Source: Metabacillus_B sp050107715 (lineage in GTDB: Bacteria; Bacillota; Bacilli; Bacillales; Bacillaceae). Taken from it: a stretch of DNA of 64,000 nt. Shown here in pieces: positions 44,759-53,188 of the stretch. Within the stretch, counting starts at the first letter, position 1, and every line of letters begins with the position of its first letter. Made by a program: the position numbers and the translations under genes. Where the stretch lies: the NCBI RefSeq assembly GCF_050107715.1, contig NZ_JBNILN010000005.1:186001-250000 (forward strand), given 5' to 3'. The notes beneath the pieces were generated by a model, which saw only the letters and a list, made by a program, of their open reading frames with translations, did not search any database and was not told where the DNA came from.

Positions 44759-45019
44759 TTATTGCCTCCTTTTCCTATTGTATGATTTTCGTTCTGTTTT
44801 CGTTGCATCCCATCCTGTATTAGGTCTAATCTTTTTCTCACGCTTTGTATAAATGATGGCCAGTAACCGCCCAACTTCTGTCATGCCAATAATTTTTCTA
44901 TTTCCACTATGTGCATGATGTATGCTCCGGTCCAGATCGTAAAAAGCTTCTTCTGCTTCCTGTGGTGAAATGTCATGCTGAAATATATGCTAGATATTTC
45001 CTCTGTCCCAATCGAACAC
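44759..45019 (-). pseudogene. BrnT-family toxin with an internal stop
   Basis: From a GTG at 45019, with AGGAGGAG eight bases upstream, the frame reads VFDWDRGNI and then TAG at codon 10. It continues in the same frame HIFQHDISPQEAEEAFYDLD, RKIIGMTEVGRLLAIIYTKR and NTGWDATKTERKSYNRK to a TAA at 44759. The FDWD start, KHG/QHDIS segment and ATKxERKxY end are BrnT hallmarks. A single nonsense codon removes the toxin. Confidence 0.85.
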
Positions 45020-45152
45020 AGACCTCACTCCTCCTACTATTTCCGTATCCACATCTGTATATACATTATATTCTGTAGCGTTGCATAATACAATTCTGGA
45101 CTGAACTGCCTCATGTTCCCGCTACAAAAACTACCATTCAGAACAAATAAAA
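45020..45152. other. short intergenic stretch
   Basis: Upstream region of the BrnT/BrnA-like pair; presumably its promoter. No other feature seen. Confidence 0.4.
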
Positions 45153-45172
45153 AGAACGCTGCACCAGCGTTC
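45153..45172 (-). terminator. terminator of the aldo-keto reductase gene
   Basis: GAACGCTG pairs with CAGCGTTC; A-rich sequence lies on the left. Confidence 0.65.
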
Positions 45173-45200
45173 CATTCTTCTTTTGAATTAAAAGCTTTAA

Positions 45201-46172
45201 TCACACCAGCCCATGCGGCACATACAACTCTTCCAAACTCCTAATCTCTTCATCCGTCAATCTTACTGACAGGGCCTCCACTGCATCCTCAAGATGACCC
45301 AACTTTGTCGCTCCAATAATCGGAGCTGTGACTTCCTCCTTCTGCAGCAGCCAGGCCAGTGCAACTTGAGCACGCGGGATTTCTCGTGCAGCTGCCACTT
45401 CCGCTACTCTCTCTGCTACTTTCCGGTCTGCTTCCTCGGATTTAGCAAATAGTCCCTTTGCAATCTGATCTCTTTCTGACCTTGCCGTCTGCTCATCCCA
45501 GTCTCTTGTCAGGCGGCCGGCTGCTAATGGGAGATAGGGTGTGACTCCGATGCCTTCTTCTTTGCAAAGCGGCAGCATCTCCCTCTCTTCTTCTCTGTAA
45601 AGCAGGTTCAGCCTGTTTTCCATCGAAATGAACTTTGTCCAGCCGTTCCGGTCTGCAGCATGCTGGGCTTTCAGGAATTGCCAGGCAAGCATGGAGGATG
45701 CGCCTATGTACCTCACCTTGCCCGCTTTCACTAAATCATGCAGGGCCTCCATCGTTTCTTCGATCGGTGTATGCGGATCCCATCGGTGAATTTGGTACAG
45801 ATCCACATAATCCATCCCGAGCCTCCGCAGGCTATTGTCAATCTCAGTCATGATCGCTTTGCGGGAGAGCCCCATTCCGTTCGGTCCCTTCCGCATCGGG
45901 ACGAAAACCTTCGTAGCCACCACCACTTCATCGCGCCGGGCGAAATCCTTCATTGCCTTTCCAAGAATCTCCTCACTCGTTCCATCTGAATACATATTCG
46001 CCGTACTGAAAAAATTGATCCCCAGATCCAGTGCTTTCTGAATGATCGGCCGGCTCTCCTCTTCCTTCAGCGACCACGGTGCATTCCCCCGTTCAGGCTC
46101 CCCAAAGCCCATACATCCAAGACACAGCTGCGAAACATCCAATCCCGACCGGCCAAGCTTTACATAGTTCAT
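45201..46172 (-). CDS. aldo/keto reductase (YajO-like)
   Basis: 323 residues from the ATG at 46172; an ATG eight codons earlier is in frame. The AKR barrel shows MNYVKLGRSGLDVSQLCLGC, the catalytic INFFSTANMYSDG (Asp replaced by Asn near the Tyr), VVVATKVFVPM with Lys, and LYQIHRWDPHTPIEETMEAL with His. The C-terminal VTAPIIGATKLGHLEDAV binds NADPH. The usual Asp before the catalytic Tyr (DTAxxY) is Asn here (STANMY), which is common in some homologues. It is divergent from a MarR gene with twin operators between them. Confidence 0.9.
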   Translation of the reverse strand: MNYVKLGRSGLDVSQLCLGCMGFGEPERGNAPWSLKEEESRPIIQKALDLGINFFSTANMYSDGTSEEILGKAMKDFARRDEVVVATKVFVPMRKGPNGMGLSRKAIMTEIDNSLRRLGMDYVDLYQIHRWDPHTPIEETMEALHDLVKAGKVRYIGASSMLAWQFLKAQHAADRNGWTKFISMENRLNLLYREEEREMLPLCKEEGIGVTPYLPLAAGRLTRDWDEQTARSERDQIAKGLFAKSEEADRKVAERVAEVAAAREIPRAQVALAWLLQKEEVTAPIIGATKLGHLEDAVEALSVRLTDEEIRSLEELYVPHGLV

Positions 46173-46198
46173 CACGTCATCATCCCCCATCCTCATCA

Positions 46199-46252
46199 GG
46201 TTGATATGTCAACCTAAACACATTATAGCCTCTTGAGGTTGATACGTCAACC
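46199..46252. promoter_or_regulatory. twin MarR-type operators
   Basis: GGTTGATATGTCAACC (46199-46214) and GGTTGATACGTCAACC (46237-46252), 38 bases apart, both with perfect GGTTGA/TCAACC arms. They lie in the promoter region shared by the reductase and the MarR gene. Confidence 0.85.
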
Positions 46253-46268
46253 GTGATAAACTATACTC

Positions 46269-46706
46269 ATGAAAAAGAATCTGATCAGTCAAGAAGAAAT
46301 GAATATATGGCACACGTGGAAAGGGTCCTACAAGACCATCTTCGGCCGCGTCGTTAAAGACCTCACCGACAAAACCGGGCTCTCTGAAGGAGACTTCGGC
46401 ATCCTCGACCGGCTCGATCAATTCGGCAGCGGGGAGCTTCGCCAGCAAGAGCTCGCCGACTCCATGGACTGGGACAAAAGCAGGCTATCCCACCACCTCA
46501 CCCGCATGGAAAAACGCGGACTCGTCCGCAGAAAACCAGCAGCCACAGACCGCGGGGTACAAGTCATCCTTACTGCTGCCGGAAAAACGGCATTGGATGA
46601 AGCCAGACCCGTTGTATCAGCGGCGATTAAAGAACACTTTTTGAGTTTACTGACGGAGGAGGATGTGGCGTCGATTGGGAGGATTGGGGAGAAGGTTAAA
46701 AACTAG
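46269..46706 (+). CDS. MarR-family transcriptional regulator
   Basis: 145 residues. The winged helix is RQQELADSMDWDKSRLSHHL then MEKRGLVRRKPAATDRGVQV, flanked by dimerisation helices. The divergent neighbour is an aldo/keto reductase, and two identical-arm palindromes lie between the start codons. The protein probably represses both genes and senses an aldehyde, quinone or oxidant (inference). Confidence 0.92.
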   Translation: MKKNLISQEEMNIWHTWKGSYKTIFGRVVKDLTDKTGLSEGDFGILDRLDQFGSGELRQQELADSMDWDKSRLSHHLTRMEKRGLVRRKPAATDRGVQVILTAAGKTALDEARPVVSAAIKEHFLSLLTEEDVASIGRIGEKVKN

Positions 46707-46923
46707 ATTAGCGCCTAGTCTTAACAGCAAATTCTATATAACGCTATTCGAGCTTTGTGTTCCATTAAACTTACAGGTGAATTAGGGGAAATACTCTCCT
46801 CATTCACTCATTATTAAATTCTTCTGTGTAAATTCTCTAAAGGCATTTACATTGAATATGTCCGCTTAAGAGTGTTAACCCTTGAAACTGCAACATGATT
46901 CTTAACTAATAGTTTGTTTAAGT
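46707..46923. other. AT-rich intergenic, nothing recognised
   Basis: About 215 bases at the left border of the restriction-modification island. Base composition drops here relative to the genes on the left. No gene seen. Confidence 0.5.
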
Positions 46924-47124
46924 TTAATTTAAATCAATATCTTCTAATTGTAAGTTGCTTAAAATATTATCTATTAGTTCCTGTTTACAAATTGATCTTT
47001 GATACGCCCTCTTATTATTGTATCGTCCAAACGCTTCGTAAAATTTGCCGTCGATATTAAATACTATATTAACAATTATACTACCATTTGTTTGTGGAAC
47101 TTTTATAAATTCTAACTTCTTAAT
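46924..47124 (-). CDS. small ORF without canonical start, R-M island
   Basis: 67 codons reading IKKLEFIKVPQTNGSIIVNI, then FNIDGKFYEAFGRYNNKRAY and ending LQLEDIDLN. A strong GGAGAGG lies six bases before an ATT codon, and no ATG, GTG or TTG is available at the 5' end. Upstream in frame is ATG-TAG. Either it uses AUU or it has lost its start. The amino-acid sequence looks like a real protein; I do not recognise it. Confidence 0.4.
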   Translation of the reverse strand: MKKLEFIKVPQTNGSIIVNIVFNIDGKFYEAFGRYNNKRAYQRSICKQELIDNILSNLQLEDIDLN

Positions 47125-47165
47125 TATAATCCTCTCCTACATTAAGTTTTATGATATAAAACTAA

Positions 47166-47348
47166 TTAGAATAATTGGAAATTATCACATGGCATTTTAA
47201 GAATATCACTTACAACTATTATTTGGTACATTTTTCTATTAAATCTGGTTTTATATGCAAAAAAGGTTCTGATCTCAGACTGTGCGTCAAGTGATGAAGG
47301 TGTAGAATAAGGTTTCTTCCTTAACTCACCTTCAATGACAGATAAAAC
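47166..47348 (-). other. in-frame open extension after vsr
   Basis: Directly after the vsr TAA the same frame stays open for 60 codons (VLSVIEGELRKKPYSTPSSL, then RTFFAYKTRFNRKMYQIIVV and SDILKMPCDNFQLF). It has no canonical start before an internal ATG. It may be a remnant of an accessory R-M protein or a fused tail cut off by the stop codon. Confidence 0.35.
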
Positions 47349-47765
47349 TTAAGCGTTTTTTATACTTATAATAAACTCCAATGTTTCATTAACTGTTTTT
47401 TCTATATCATCCTTTATTTCATGTTCCCAAATTCTCTTTAGATTCCAGCCTTTCTCTCGATAGTACATATTTATTTCAGAATCACGTTTAGCATTCCCCA
47501 AAAGTTTTTTATCCCAGTATTCTTGATTGCTTTTTGGTCTACTTCCATGAACGGGACAGGCATGCCAAAAACATGAATCAATAAAGATAACAATCTTATA
47601 TTTTTGAATAACAATATCGGGTTTACCGAGGAGAGTTTTTACATTCTTTCGAAACCGTAACCCTCTATTCCATAATTTACGGGAAACTAAGTTTTCTAAT
47701 TGTGATTGTGACTGTATAGCCTGCATATTTTTACGACGTATCTCTTTTGATACAGAGTCGACCAT
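47349..47765 (-). CDS. vsr: very short patch repair endonuclease
   Basis: 138 residues from the ATG at 47765, preceded by AGGAGTGATA; the frame runs 13 codons further upstream. It has the Vsr pattern: RRKNMQAIQSQSQLENLVSR, GLRFRKNVKTLLGKPDIVI, KIVIFIDSCFWHACPVHGSR with the metal Asp and zinc ligands, and WNLKRIWEHEI. Vsr nicks next to T:G mismatches produced by deamination of 5-methylcytosine. It fits the C5 methyltransferase encoded nearby. Confidence 0.95.
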   Translation of the reverse strand: MVDSVSKEIRRKNMQAIQSQSQLENLVSRKLWNRGLRFRKNVKTLLGKPDIVIQKYKIVIFIDSCFWHACPVHGSRPKSNQEYWDKKLLGNAKRDSEINMYYREKGWNLKRIWEHEIKDDIEKTVNETLEFIISIKNA

Positions 47766-47863
47766 ATTATCACTCCTGTCTTTTATTTTATTATCTCCCC
47801 TCAATTAGATAGAATAATTCATGCTAAAAAGAAAAAGGGATTAAAAATTCCCTTTTTCTTTTT

Positions 47864-49117
47864 CTACTTTGTTTTATTTTCATTTTCAAACAGATCATAT
47901 GTTCCAAGTTCACGGAAATCAATGGAAAATTCTCTTTCACTGTGTTTAAAGACTATTACAGAATCAATCCCTAAGGTCATTAATCGATCGTAAGTGAGAA
48001 GTTCTTTTTCTTCTAAATCCATCACCTGCCTTAACAGCCACTCCCCAAGACGGCTGTTAGGGTTTGACATAAGCGCCTTGCTGTTTTCCTGGCACACCTT
48101 AGCCGACATTCTTGATTTGTCTGGTAGTCGAAGCTGAAAATCCAGGTCGCGAGGGGGGAAGAACCCTTTGAAATCCTTATGAATCCAACTTGGAATAGAG
48201 ATATAAACTTCATTTGGATTTCTTGGTCTGCCAGCCGCATTCCATTGGTTAAGACCGCTCTTTTCAGGTACATGCCTCTGGGCACCTCGGTCAGAAAATA
48301 AAGGAAGAATGACATAATCTTCTGTAGTGAAATCTTCTTTTATTTTTTGAATGTCGTCCAAGAAAATTGGAGCAGATATTGTTGAAGGATTTTCAGGCGG
48401 GTCATTAATGATAAGATCTACGGATGCGTTTGAATACTCTGAACTCTCCTGTAATTGTTCAATTAGTTCTTCCAGTTTCATTAACAATTTGTATGGTTGG
48501 TCGTAAATTTTCACATCTATCACGGCTAGTACTGATGATTCCGGGGTGAAAAATCGTTTATAAAGTGTGCTTTTAGTTACATTGAAGCTGTATTGGTTAA
48601 GTCCGTCTTCAAATGTGATAGTATTACCATTATGACTGGCTTTAATATTCGATATAGAATTGATTTGAATGAGATCCATTGGCATTTCAAAAAGAAGGAT
48701 CTTGCCAGGCTTTCTCGTAACACAATGGTAAATTATTGAGTTAAGCCCGTATGTTCTTTTGGTAAATTCTATCCTTTCGTTTCGAAGTTCTGCTATTTTT
48801 ACAACAAGTTCCTTAGGGGAATAGGTGCGATATAATTCAGAGTCCTTATTAAATTCAGCTACTTTCTGCAGAGTCTTCCCATTTCCGTGCAGAAAAGTTT
48901 TAATTCCTACACCAACATTATCAAGGGCTGCGTCTGCTGAACAATCTGAACGGCCTAAGTTTTCAGCACCTAAGGCTTCGCAGAAAACATTTTCTGTGTT
49001 TCTTGAAACTAAAAAAGGGGCGGCGCTTTCTGAAAATAAATTAGACAGCGATCCTGTCGATTTCAACATTTGTTTATACAGAATTTGATTAGTGTTTGGT
49101 TGTTTTAGGAACAGCAC
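47864..49117 (-). CDS. type II restriction endonuclease (EcoRII/NgoFVII-like C-terminal domain)
   Basis: 417 residues from a GTG, preceded by GGGGG. The N-terminal part has CSADAALDNVGVGIKTFLHG, an Asp...Lys stretch that could be a PD-(D/E)XK core. The C-terminal 140 residues (VYISIPSWIHKDFKGFFP, MSNPNSRLGEWLLRQVMDL, LMTLGIDSVIVFK) look like the DNA-recognition domain of NgoFVII-type enzymes. No HxK phospholipase D motif is seen. The gene overlaps the XRE controller by 29 bases and lies beside a C5 methyltransferase. The cut site is unknown. Confidence 0.8.
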   Translation of the reverse strand: MLFLKQPNTNQILYKQMLKSTGSLSNLFSESAAPFLVSRNTENVFCEALGAENLGRSDCSADAALDNVGVGIKTFLHGNGKTLQKVAEFNKDSELYRTYSPKELVVKIAELRNERIEFTKRTYGLNSIIYHCVTRKPGKILLFEMPMDLIQINSISNIKASHNGNTITFEDGLNQYSFNVTKSTLYKRFFTPESSVLAVIDVKIYDQPYKLLMKLEELIEQLQESSEYSNASVDLIINDPPENPSTISAPIFLDDIQKIKEDFTTEDYVILPLFSDRGAQRHVPEKSGLNQWNAAGRPRNPNEVYISIPSWIHKDFKGFFPPRDLDFQLRLPDKSRMSAKVCQENSKALMSNPNSRLGEWLLRQVMDLEEKELLTYDRLMTLGIDSVIVFKHSEREFSIDFRELGTYDLFENENKTK

Positions 49118-49352
49118 TTTTTTTTCCCCCTTTTAAATTTGCATCATGATCTGTCAGACCTAGTAACCAATCTGCTGAAACATTTAACGTTTTGACAATT
49201 TGTCGAAATTTAGTTAAATTGGGCTCTTTATTGTCACTTTCATACTGAGACCAAGTAGGGGCGGAGATTTTAAGGATCTGACACATATATTTTTGCGAAA
49301 AACCCCGCTCCCTCCGAGCGAGCTGTAATCTAAAGCCAAGTGAGTACTTCAT
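49089..49352 (-). CDS. XRE-family controller protein of the R-M system
   Basis: 87 residues, with a helix-turn-helix at GFSQKYMCQILKISAPTWSQ and a following NLTKFRQIVKTLNVSADWLL. A GGAGGTG precedes the ATG. It is placed before the restriction gene and overlaps it. This is the position of C proteins, which delay restriction until methylation is complete. The C-terminal tail is basic (GGKKSAVPKTTKH). Confidence 0.85.
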   Translation of the reverse strand: MKYSLGFRLQLARRERGFSQKYMCQILKISAPTWSQYESDNKEPNLTKFRQIVKTLNVSADWLLGLTDHDANLKGGKKSAVPKTTKH

Positions 49353-49413
49353 TTAACACCTCCATCGATTTGTGCCCTTATCCTATCACCGAATATCCGA
49401 GAATAGTCATAAC

Positions 49414-49428
49414 TTACCCATAAGGTAA
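49414..49428. promoter_or_regulatory. candidate controller (C) box
   Basis: TTACC-CATAA-GGTAA, a perfect 5-bp inverted repeat 60 bases before the XRE start, between the divergent restriction and methylation transcripts. Confidence 0.5.
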
Positions 49429-49571
49429 AAATCTATATTTTCAGATTTTTAGCCTAGAGTAATTTAGCTACATAGTTGATTAAGATAAAATTGTTCATTT
49501 TTTGCTGTGTTTGTGCTAAAATACATATATTAGACAAGTACAAACAAATGTTTGTAGGGGAGTTGAAACAC

Positions 49572-50600
49572 ATGGCTAGAGTAGGAAGTATGTTTGCGGG
49601 GATCGGAGGAACTTGCTTAGGTTTTATGCAGGCAGGTGCCGAGATTGTCTGGGCTAATGAAATAGATAGTAACGCCTGTATTACTTATAAAAATTATTTT
49701 GGGGACTCTTATTTGCAAGAAGGAGACATATCCCAAATTGATAAGAGAACTATCCCTGCATTGGATATCTTAATCGGCGGGTTCCCTTGCCAGGCTTTTT
49801 CAGTTGCAGGTTATAGAAAGGGATTTGAAGATGATAGAGGAAACGTGTTCTTTCAAATCATTGAAGTCTTGGAAGCCCAATTGGAGGTTTACGGAAGGTT
49901 GCCACAAGCAATTATGCTGGAAAACGTTAAGAACCTTTATACACATGATCAAGGAAACACGTACAGGGTTATTGGAGAAGCACTTAACGATTTAGGTTAC
50001 ACAATAAAATCAGACATTCTTAATTCGATGGAATACGGGAATGTACCACAGAATCGGGAACGAATTTATATTGTAGGATTTCTAGATCCCGCACAAACGG
50101 AAAGATTCAGATTCCCAGAGCGCATTCCTTTAACAAATCTTTTAAACGACGTAGTTGATCGAGTAAACCCTGTTGATGATAAACTTTATTACAATCAAAC
50201 ATCACAGTATTACGATATGCTTAAAGAAGGAATTCTTGAAAGTGAAAGCAGATATGAAACAACATATCAGCTAAGACGCGTATATGTAAGAGAAAATAGA
50301 AGTAACGTATGTCCTACACTAACCGCAAATATGGGGACTGGGGGACATAATGTCCCTTTAATAACAGATTATAACGATCGAATAAGAAAATTAACCCCAG
50401 AAGAATGCATAAGGTTACAAGGGTTTCCACAAGACTTTAGTTTTCCTGAAAGCATGGCTAACAGCCATAGATACAAGCAATCAGGAAATTCTGTTACTGT
50501 TCCTGTAATCAGAAGAATCGCTCAAAATATACTTCAAGTATTTGAAGACCAAGAAATCCCGCAGGATCATACCGAAGTTTTTTTCCAACACAACGCTTAA
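49572..50600 (+). CDS. DNA (cytosine-5) methyltransferase
   Basis: 342 residues from the ATG at 49572, preceded by GTAGGGGAG. Motif I is SMFAGIGGTCLGFMQAG, the catalytic Cys73 is in GGFPCQAFSVAG (motif IV), ENVKN is motif VI, and QNRERIYIVGF is motif VIII. The C-terminal SGNSVTVPVIRRIA is motif X. The variable target-recognition region is short (about 200-260). It protects host DNA from the adjacent restriction enzyme; Vsr deals with its deamination products. The target is unknown. Confidence 0.96.
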   Translation: MARVGSMFAGIGGTCLGFMQAGAEIVWANEIDSNACITYKNYFGDSYLQEGDISQIDKRTIPALDILIGGFPCQAFSVAGYRKGFEDDRGNVFFQIIEVLEAQLEVYGRLPQAIMLENVKNLYTHDQGNTYRVIGEALNDLGYTIKSDILNSMEYGNVPQNRERIYIVGFLDPAQTERFRFPERIPLTNLLNDVVDRVNPVDDKLYYNQTSQYYDMLKEGILESESRYETTYQLRRVYVRENRSNVCPTLTANMGTGGHNVPLITDYNDRIRKLTPEECIRLQGFPQDFSFPESMANSHRYKQSGNSVTVPVIRRIAQNILQVFEDQEIPQDHTEVFFQHNA

Positions 50601-50633
50601 TGCGTATGGCAATACTAACCAGATATAATAAAT

Positions 50634-50677
50634 AAAGGGGTCCGACCAGATGATTTTTCTGACCGGAACCCCTTTTT
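50634..50677 (+). terminator. intrinsic terminator of the methyltransferase gene
   Basis: AAAGGGGTCCG pairs with CGGAACCCC, followed by TTTTT. Confidence 0.85.
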
Positions 50678-50788
50678 GTATTTTCAGCTTTTTTTCATTT
50701 ATTGAAATTCTAATCTAGAACTACTTTCAATTATCGCTCTCTTTTTTTGTCTTCATACATATTGTAATATGTCTCTTTAACTTTCCAT

Positions 50789-51302
50789 TTAATTCCCTTT
50801 TATAAAATGGACAATAGCCGCTTCACATAAGGCATAAGTACCTGCAGATGCTATTGCTCCCGGAATCAAATTTTCTGCCACAGGTATAATCTTAACTAAC
50901 TACCTTGCTACTATGTCTTAATCTATTCTTGTACTAACTTCCTTAGCTTTACTTAGAAATAAAATTGCATCTGGACAAGACATTTTTCTTTTTTAACGCC
51001 CTTACTTCTTCAATGGGAGAAACCTTCGAAATTTTCTTTTCTGGTTTATCTGCCTCTCCTAATCCTCTCGTATCCAGTATTCCGAGATTAACTGATTCAG
51101 ATTTATAATTATGCCATCTGCCAATACCTGTCCTAGCCTTTACATTTCCAATTCCTGCTCTTATTTCACTAAAAATAGCATTAAACTGGATTTACCTGCA
51201 CCTGCACCTCTTCTTCCTACTATAGCAATTCGTTCAGGTCTAGCATCCAAGGTGAATGCTTTTAATGTTTCAAGTTCTTCTTTAATCTTCTTTTTTATTT
51301 AA
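50789..51302 (-). pseudogene. decayed GTPase (HSR1/Era-like, DUF697-type tail)
   Basis: Read in several minus frames: IKEELETLKAFTLDARPERI, a P-loop IAIVGRRGAGAGKSSL with a duplicated GCAGGT, then RAGIGNVKARTGIGRW and LGILDTRGLGEADKPEKK. Next come SPIEEVRALK and PDAILFLSKAKEVSTRID, and a tail VAENLIPGAIASAGTYALCE, AAIVHFIKGN. A small deletion after the P-loop and further stops break the frame. The whole resembles a bacterial GTPase of the 50S-binding or dynamin-like helper class, now dead. Confidence 0.75.
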
Positions 51303-51355
51303 TAAATAATTAATAATTTAAAACCCATTATCCTTTCACACGGTAATATAAAATA

Positions 51356-51387
51356 AAAAGCTACTCACATTTAGTAAGTAGCTTTTT
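51356..51387. terminator. bidirectional terminator beside the NUDIX gene
   Basis: AAAAAGCTACT pairs with AGTAGCTTTTT. Confidence 0.8.
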
Positions 51388-51790
51388 AATAATTTAAAAT
51401 AAATTCTTTTGAGATTTTTTCAATAGCTGGAATATCCGCCGGAGCCCAATCTAGTGTGTACAGCTCACTAGGCACTAGCCACTTCATTGCCGCATGCTCG
51501 GTTAAAACCGGTTTGCCTTCCTTCACCTGGCAGTAATATGTAGTGAGGTGGACAATCCCGAAATCATATTCATAAACCGTTGTTTCAATTTTTTCTCCGA
51601 TTTCCACCTTGCAAAGCATCTCTTCTTCAATCTCCCGGCGTAGCGCTTCTTGAGGCGTTTCCCCCTCTTCAATTTTCCCACCTGGGAATTCCCATTTTAG
51701 AGGAAGCGCCTTCCCGTCTCCCCGCTGGGCACAGAGGATCTTGCCGTCTTCAATGATTACTGCGCCTACTACATGAATATTCTTTTTCAT
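51386..51790 (-). CDS. NUDIX hydrolase (MutT/CTP pyrophosphohydrolase-like)
   Basis: 134 residues. The NUDIX box is complete: GGKIEEGETPQEALRREIEE then EM, with EFPGG before it. The start KKNIHVVGAVIIEDGKILCA and the AMKWLVPSELYTLDWAPADI end match the MutT/NudG group that cleans oxidised or modified pyrimidine and purine nucleotides. It is a single gene. Confidence 0.93.
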   Translation of the reverse strand: MKKNIHVVGAVIIEDGKILCAQRGDGKALPLKWEFPGGKIEEGETPQEALRREIEEEMLCKVEIGEKIETTVYEYDFGIVHLTTYYCQVKEGKPVLTEHAAMKWLVPSELYTLDWAPADIPAIEKISKEFILNY

Positions 51791-52030
51791 AGCAGCCTCC
51801 TAAAACCGTCATTTTTTCTGTCCCCATTATAACTTACTAAAGAGAGAGTTGAAACGCACCCGCAAGGTAACCTGTCCGTATTGCTGGTAATTTGTTTTTC
51901 TGAATTTAAAAATAATGACAAGTATTTTATATTTCTTTTTTTACAATCCTAATATAATAGCGTAGAATTAATTATGAAGATTTATCCAAATTTGAATATA
52001 AAATACTTCTTCTAGAAAGGAACCATTCAA
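51791..52030. other. intergenic promoter region
   Basis: About 240 bases between divergent genes. An AGAAAGGA ribosome site lies at its right end. No other feature seen. Confidence 0.5.
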
Positions 52031-52720
52031 TTGAAGAAACGCACAAAAAAGTATTCTTATTCCGCTCTATTTTTACTCCTTCTCCTGCTCACAGCTTGTC
52101 AAAGTGATCAGAAGGAAGCAGCAAAACCAAAATCTCCAGAGAATGAAACGGCTCCTCAATCTGAAAATGAAAATAGTGCTTCTGAAACAGACACCGTAAA
52201 AGAAGAAGAAGGATCAATGCCCGCCGAGGAAACTTCAGGAGAAACAAAAACGGAAGAAGTAAGCAGTACAGTCGATAAAGAGGATGAAACGGAGCCTGAG
52301 GAGGCAGCCAATGCAGCTGAAAGTGAAGAAGATCTTTTGGCTGATTATTCTTCTGAAGAAGTTGAATATGCAAGAGTCTGGCTGCAGCTTGGGCCGAATC
52401 AGGAGATTGACGAATTAAATGTTCGCCTGATTCCAGCTGGAACACCGCTTAATCCTGATGATGAAACCAGTGCTGGCTATCCAGAGGATGTGATTCAGTT
52501 AGCAGGCTCCCGATTAGTAGACGGATCCGTCACTTACAGCGGGAATGGAGACGGAACGGTCAATGTCTATAATGTTCCATTGCGCTGGGATGGGCAGTAC
52601 CCTGCCGGTGAACAATTTTATCAGGATCTAATCAGCAACACAAAAACCGTGTCGATTGGTACGGGAAATGATGAGGCAATTGTTAAGCTTATTAAAAAGA
52701 TAAAGATCTCGCAGGGATGA
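52031..52720 (+). CDS. lipoprotein with acidic linker
   Basis: 229 residues from a TTG. A lipoprotein signal (LFLLLLLLTACQSD, Cys23) is followed by about 75 residues of Glu/Ser/Thr-rich linker. The globular C-terminal domain (about 105-229) includes YARVWLQLGPNQEIDELNVR and RLVDGSVTYSGNGDGTVNVY. I do not know the domain's function. It should be anchored outside the membrane. It is a single gene with its own terminator. Confidence 0.85.
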   Translation: MKKRTKKYSYSALFLLLLLLTACQSDQKEAAKPKSPENETAPQSENENSASETDTVKEEEGSMPAEETSGETKTEEVSSTVDKEDETEPEEAANAAESEEDLLADYSSEEVEYARVWLQLGPNQEIDELNVRLIPAGTPLNPDDETSAGYPEDVIQLAGSRLVDGSVTYSGNGDGTVNVYNVPLRWDGQYPAGEQFYQDLISNTKTVSIGTGNDEAIVKLIKKIKISQG

Positions 52721-52795
52721 ATAAGCACACAGGTACATAACATCTGACCAATACAAGAGGGACGGAACATCAAGCGGCCGCTCCTAGCTCCAAAA

Positions 52796-52825
52796 AGCAA
52801 GTTTCCTTATAGGAAGCTTGCTTTT
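52796..52825 (+). terminator. intrinsic terminator of the lipoprotein gene
   Basis: AAGCAAGTTTCC pairs with GGAAGCTTGCTT, followed by T. Confidence 0.85.
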
Positions 52826-53188
52826 TTCTTTTAATGATCTTCTGCGCCCTCCACATCTTGCTGGTAAAAGGGCATTCGCCAGCGATTTCCTTCGTTATTT
52901 TAAAAAGGATGTTGTGAATGGTGTTTATTCGCTTTTCAAAACCAAGAATAGTCTTCGTACAATCTACGAGATTTCGATCCTAGAAAGCCTACTCCCAAAA
53001 AGTGTTAAAGATCCTAAAGACCTGAGAGGACAGTAACCATCCTCATATCCTTTCTTGGATTGATAGTAAACGATAAGCTGTAGGAGAATTTATTGTTTTT
53101 ATCTTACAAAAATATTTCAGTATATTTACATATGTGTTACAATCATCTTCGTTGCAGTAAATATATACTATATGCGGGGGAAGTATAA
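52826..53188. other. intergenic, no credible gene
   Basis: About 360 bases. An open frame of 72 codons (52818-53036) has no ribosome site and overlaps the terminator, so I do not accept it. The right part is AT-rich and probably contains the promoter of the next gene. Confidence 0.5.

Noticed and set aside
52818..53036. 72-residue plus-strand ORF after the lipoprotein
   Set aside because: Starts within the terminator and has no ribosome site.
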